Assembly (NCBI GenBank): GCA_022579005.1
Contig: MU401607.1
Span: forward strand, 3,942-67,941
Origin: Poronia punctata
Taxonomy: Eukaryota; Ascomycota; Sordariomycetes; Xylariales; Xylariaceae
DNA length: 64,000 nucleotides
Direction of reading: 5' to 3'
Numbering within the stretch: the stretch's first letter is position 1; the number at the start of each line of letters is the position of its first letter. The notes under the pieces were generated by a model. It ran no database searches. It saw only the letters and a list, made by a program, of their open reading frames with translations, and was not told the DNA's origin. Of this stretch, positions 59,201 to 64,000 are shown piece by piece. The position numbers were made by a program, and so were the translations under genes.

Positions 59201-62200
59201 TTTACTTATATAAGCGTTTTAGTATAAACTTAGCTTGTATACGTAAGCACTAAAACTAGAACTGTAATAGTACTTTTTTTTTTAAATTATAGCTAACTAT
59301 AGCTATATATAAAAAATAAAAATAAAAAAAAAAAACAAGGCTATATTTTTTAAAAAAAAGCATTTATATAAAAGTAAGTATTTTATAGCAAAAGCGCTTT
59401 TAAAATAAAAAAGGCTTGCTTTTATAGCATAACTGCTTTATAAGCACTATTATTTATTATTATACTTTTTAAATTTTTATGCTTACGCTTTTATTTTTAC
59501 TTACTTTTACTTTTTTTTTATTTTTACTTTTTTTTACTACTTTTTTGCTTATAATTAGTTATTTTTAATTGTTATATTTTTAATTCTTTATACTATACTT
59601 TTAAGTTAAAGCTTTTTTATTATAATATTATATTTATTTACTATTTAGTTTACTTAGCAAAAAAAATTTATTTTTATTATATTTAAACTTTAATTAAAAA
59701 ATATAAAAAAATAAAGCTAAGCTAGCGCGCTAGCAATATGCTTAAAATTAGCTATTTTTTTACTGCTAGTTTGTTTATACGTTATAAGCAATATATTAAG
59801 CATAAAAATATATATAAAGTAGTAAGTAAAAAAAAATAAAAAAAATTTTTTTATATATATTTAATAGGCTATATAGCTAACTATATATATGTTAAAAAAT
59901 GTTTAAAATTTAATAGTGCTTTTATTATAAATTATTACGCTTTAAAAAAGCAATAATAATAATAATAATAAAAATTTTAAAAATTTTAAAAAGTTTTATA
60001 GTTTTATTTACTTTAATAATATTTGCTAAGCTACTTTTAATATAATAATAAAGCTAATAGCTACTTTTAAAAATATAAAAAAAATTATTTGCTTAAAGCA
60101 TAGTTTAGCTTTTATAAAAAAGTTTAAAAGTATATATATTACTTATAATTTATTATTATATTACTACTAATAATATTATAAAGTATAAAAATTACTTATT
60201 AGCAGTTTTTTTAAAGTTATTAAAAGCTTGCTTTTATTATTAATTTACGTTTAAAAAGTAAAAAGCGTAAAAAGCTTTTTGCTTAGTTTAATATATAGTT
60301 ACTTTGCTTTTTTTTTAATAATATAAAAGCTACTAGCTAAAAAAAAGCAAAGCGCTAGTTTTTTACTACTATTTACTAAGCTATAGTTGCTAATAATTAT
60401 TATATAAAAAATATTAAAAATATTTAAAAGCTTTTTAATAATATACTATTAGCTATTTATTTATAAAGTAAAAAGCTTTAGTTATAGTAAGTATAGTATT
60501 AGTTTATTAAAGTTAAGCTACTTTAGCTTTAATAGTATTATAAAAGTAATTAAAAAATATATTATTAGCTTTTTAAAAGCAAAATAAAAAAAATAAAAAA
60601 AATTTTAAAAATTTTTTAATAAAAAATTTAAAAAGCTATATAGTAATATGTTTAATAGTAGCGTACTAAAAGTATAAAATTAGCTTGCTAGCGTTTTAGT
60701 TTTATTTTATAGCATTTAAAGCTATTTTAATAGCTTTAGTTTATTTAAATTATATTAGTAAAATATTACTATTTTAGCTTTATTTTTTTTTTAAGTTACG
60801 TGCTAATTTTTATAATAGCTAGTAAAGTGCTAGCTACTTAACTTTATATATTAAGCTTTTAGTTTTATACTGCTTATAATTAAAAATTTTATTAAATAAT
60901 TATTAAAAATTTTTTTTTTTATTATATTTTACTATAACTATACTTTTTACTTTATTATTATAAAGCTTATTTAGTACGTTTTAGCTAAGTAGCCTTTATA
61001 TTGCTAAGCAAACTAATAAAGTATAAAATATTAAAAAAACTTTATATTATTAAAATAAGTTAATAGTAATAGCTTGTTTATAAACTTTAATAATATTAAA
61101 TAAGCTTATTTATTTTTTAGCTAGCTTTAGTAATAGTTTTAAAATATAAAAGTATTTTATACTAACTTAAATTTTTTTTTTTTTTATATTAAATTAAGTT
61201 AATATATACTATATTAGCAGCGTTTATATAGCAAGTCTAAGCTTTAGCTATAAATAATTAAGCTTAAGTAGTTATTTTTTTAATTTGCTTAGCAATATTT
61301 AAAACTATTAAAAACTTATTTTATTAGTTTTTTATTTTATATTTAAATAGGTTTGCTGCTAGTTTAATACTAAGTTATAAGTACTAGCTATAATTTATAA
61401 AAAACAAGCTAAAGCTAATAGCTTTTAATATTTAATTATTTATTATAAATTTAGCTAATAGTAGCTAGTTTGCTTAGTTATTTTAATAATAGCTATAATA
61501 AGCTTTTAAATATTGTTTTATTATAATATTTATAATCTTTGTTTGCTTATTAGTTTTAAAGTAGTATGCTATAAAATATAATAAAGTAATAGCTAGGCAG
61601 TAGTTTAACTTTTTTTAAAAAATTAAAATAAATTATAACTTTTAGTTTAAAACTATAGTTTTAAAAGCACTATAAAGTTAGTATACTATTAAAATAAAAG
61701 TATTTATAAGCATTATTATTATAATATTTTTAATAAAAATAAAATATTATATTTTAGTAAGCTTATTAATAATAACTAAAATATACTTATAATTAATTTT
61801 ATTTTACTTATATATTAGTAATAGTTTAATAAAATTAATAAATATATTAAATTAAAGCTTATATAAAATAAGTAGTAGTTTAAAAAAACTTGCTAACAAA
61901 GTTTATAAATTTTTTATATACTAATAAAAGTAGCATTTTTTTATAAACGTTTTAATATTGCTATTAAGTTATAGCTAAGTATATATATATTTAACTAAAT
62001 TAATAGTTTTAAACTGCTTTAAGTAGCTTGCTAATAATATATTATAAGCATATAAAATTATTTTAAGCTTTATAACGTTATTATTTAAAATAAAAACCTT
62101 GTTTTTAATATAAATTTGTTTTTATTTAATAGTATAGTTTATAAAAGCGCTTTAAAAATGTTTTTATATTAGTTTTAAAAAGCAGCGTACTTTTAAATTT

Positions 62201-64000
62201 TTAACTTTAATAATAATTTAAAAAACTAGCAATAATTATATATAAGCGTTATTAAGCACTTTATTAATTAAAGCTATATTATTAATAAGTTATAAGTATA
62301 CTAATGCTTTATTATTATTAGCTTACTTATTAAATATAAGTAATACTTAAAATTTATATACTATTTAGTTATTAATAATATTTATTTTATTTGCTAGCTT
62401 ATTGCTAAGCTATTAAAAAAAAATATTAAGTATTATAGCTTTTATTTTTAGCTAGTATATAATTTAAAACTTAAAATTATTAAAAAATTTTAACTAGTAA
62501 ACTTATTATTAATTTAAAAGCTTTATAATAATAAAGTACTAAAAACTTTTATAGTTAATAATAATTTTAATAACGTTTTTATACTTTTAAAGTTTTAAGC
62601 GCTATTTTTTAAAAGCTTTAATAATTATTAAAAGCTTTTTATTATAAATTTTATAATTATATTTAGCTAAAGTATATTTTGTTAAAAAAAAAGCAATTAA
62701 GTATTAAGTACTTTTATTATTAAATTAATAAAAAATACTACTTAATACTTAGTTAAATATATTAACTTTTATTATAGTTTTTTTAGCAAAGTTATAGTAA
62801 ACAAAAACTAAAGTAATAATAAACGCTTTTTTAAGCGCTTTAAAAGTAGCAAAAAGCTATTTGCTTAGCAAGCTTAGCTACTTTTTTTTGCTTATAAGTT
62901 TTATAAAAAGCTATATTATTACTAAAAAGCTTTTAATAAAGCGTTAATAATAGTTTATAAAGCTAATAAATTATTATAAGTTTTAAAAAGTATTTAGTAG
63001 TTTTTAAGTTATAATAGCTTTAATTTTAATAAAGTTTATACTAATTTTATTTATTAAAATAATAAAGCTTAAATATTTAGTTTTAATAACACTAAATTTA
63101 TATTTTATAATATTAATTATAAAGCTAGCTTTAATAAGCTTTGCTAGTACTTTATAAATATATTGCTTATACTTTTTTTTTAAGTTGCTATAAATAAAAA
63201 TATTATTAAAGTATACTATAATATACTTATTTAAAATATTAAAAAAAACATAGTTAATATAGTACTAAAAATTACTAAGTACTTTTATTATGCTAAAGTT
63301 TGCAACTAAGCACTTAAATAAGCTAAACTTAGTAATAAATGCTATTTTTTACTTATTTTTAAAAGTAATATATAAGCAATTAAAAGTTATAATAATATTA
63401 AGTTTAATATAAAATTTTATTTTATATAAAACGTTTAAAGTTTTTTAAATTAATAAGATAAAATATTAGTTTTTAATTATAACGTTATTAAAGCTATAGT
63501 AGTTAACGTAAACTTATATACTTTTTTTTAGCTTTTTAGCTAAAAAAATAAAAATAGCTGCTAATAAAAAGCTAGCATATATAAACCTTTTTACTAAGTA
63601 ATTATTTAAATACTTTTAAATTACTAATAACTTTTAAAAAAATATAAGTTATACTATAGCGCTAAAAGGTTTTTTTTTAAAAACAAAGTTAATTTTATAA
63701 TTATAAAGCTAGTAAAAAAAAAAAGTTTTTATATTTTATAATAAAAAAGTATTAAGTAAATTATAATACTTAGCTAATAGCTTAGTAAATATTTTTTTTT
63801 TTATAAAAAAGTTTTTGCGTTTAAAAAATTTATTAATATTTTTATTAGCTATTTGCTATAAAAAAAGCGCTTTTTATACTTAGTTATAGTACGCTTTAAG
63901 CTTAAATAAAAAGGCTTAAAGTTTTAAAATATTTTTGCTAGTAAGTAGTTTATATAAAAGCATTAATAATATATTAAAAGCAAAGCGCTTTACTAAATAG
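59201..64000. repeat. Second AT-rich RIP-like block, open at window end
   Basis: Same composition as the 20.5-43.1 kb block and continues past the window. The segment at 59222-59269 is the RIP-mutated partner of 57741-57788. From about 62.5 kb the minus strand carries a third Gypsy relic. 59270-62500 holds no readable motif that I can assign, although it may include the integrase part and LTR of that element. Confidence 0.88.
62520..63240 (-). pseudogene. Relic Gypsy reverse transcriptase and RNase H, third element
   Basis: On the minus strand, codons at 63213-63202 read YFNN within VYFNNIFIYSN, matching VYLDDILIYSN with Asp to Asn changes. 185 codons later in the same frame, at 62658 downward, NYKIYNKKLL matches the RNase H NYEIYDKELL motif. 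Farther on, VIKIIINYKSF resembles VKVITDHKSL. No LTRs can be paired inside the window, so the element probably continues to the right. Confidence 0.75.

Overview
The window reads as nuclear DNA of a filamentous ascomycete (Pezizomycotina; a Sordariomycete is my best guess). The evidence is compact genes with 50-120 bp GT-AG introns, short gene spacing, and gene content typical of the group (Utp8, Elg1, Akr1, SRP receptor beta, cystathionine beta-synthase). Large AT-rich blocks hold transposon relics whose changes are almost all C-to-T and G-to-A, the signature of repeat-induced point mutation (RIP). No bacterial, organellar or viral genes are evident.

Layout. 1-672 is low-complexity poly-C and intergenic DNA. 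673-19121 is a dense housekeeping segment: Utp8 (-), Elg1 (+), a secreted histidine acid phosphatase (+), a SIRT5-like class III sirtuin (+) just after an assembly gap and poly-G/poly-C tracts, the DHHC palmitoyltransferase Akr1 (-, five exons), SRP receptor beta (+) and cystathionine beta-synthase (-). About 20455-43135 is a 22.7 kb AT-rich block with no intact gene. It contains two nested Ty3/Gypsy LTR retrotransposons. An outer element (21026-34949, 318-bp LTRs, target duplication AAAAT) has an inner, oppositely oriented element (21322-28123, 246-bp LTRs, target duplication CTAGT) inserted inside its left LTR. Degraded reverse transcriptase and RNase H motifs are legible in both. The rest of the block holds tandem repeats and a possible transposase relic.

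43475-51843 is a gene island of accessory character: a small cysteine-rich protein, a two-exon RNase H-like protein with a duplicated Cys/His N-terminal module, a ToxD-like MDR oxidoreductase with three exons, and a disordered charged protein. 51844-59200 is gene-poor, with microsatellites and a broken gene resembling the fungal PD-(D/E)XK nuclease-like family. From about 59200 to the window end a second AT-rich block begins, with a third Gypsy relic on the minus strand.

The housekeeping genes are not a functional cluster. They cover ribosome biogenesis, PCNA unloading, phosphate scavenging, protein deacylation and palmitoylation, ER targeting and transsulfuration. The strongest discoveries are the base-exact nested retrotransposon structure, the relic polymerase motifs, and a 48-bp sequence present both in RIP-mutated form at the edge of the second block and in unmutated form 1.5 kb away. 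I did not see a convincing undescribed multi-gene system. The most unusual intact gene is the Cys-repeat/RNase H fusion next to the AT-rich block.
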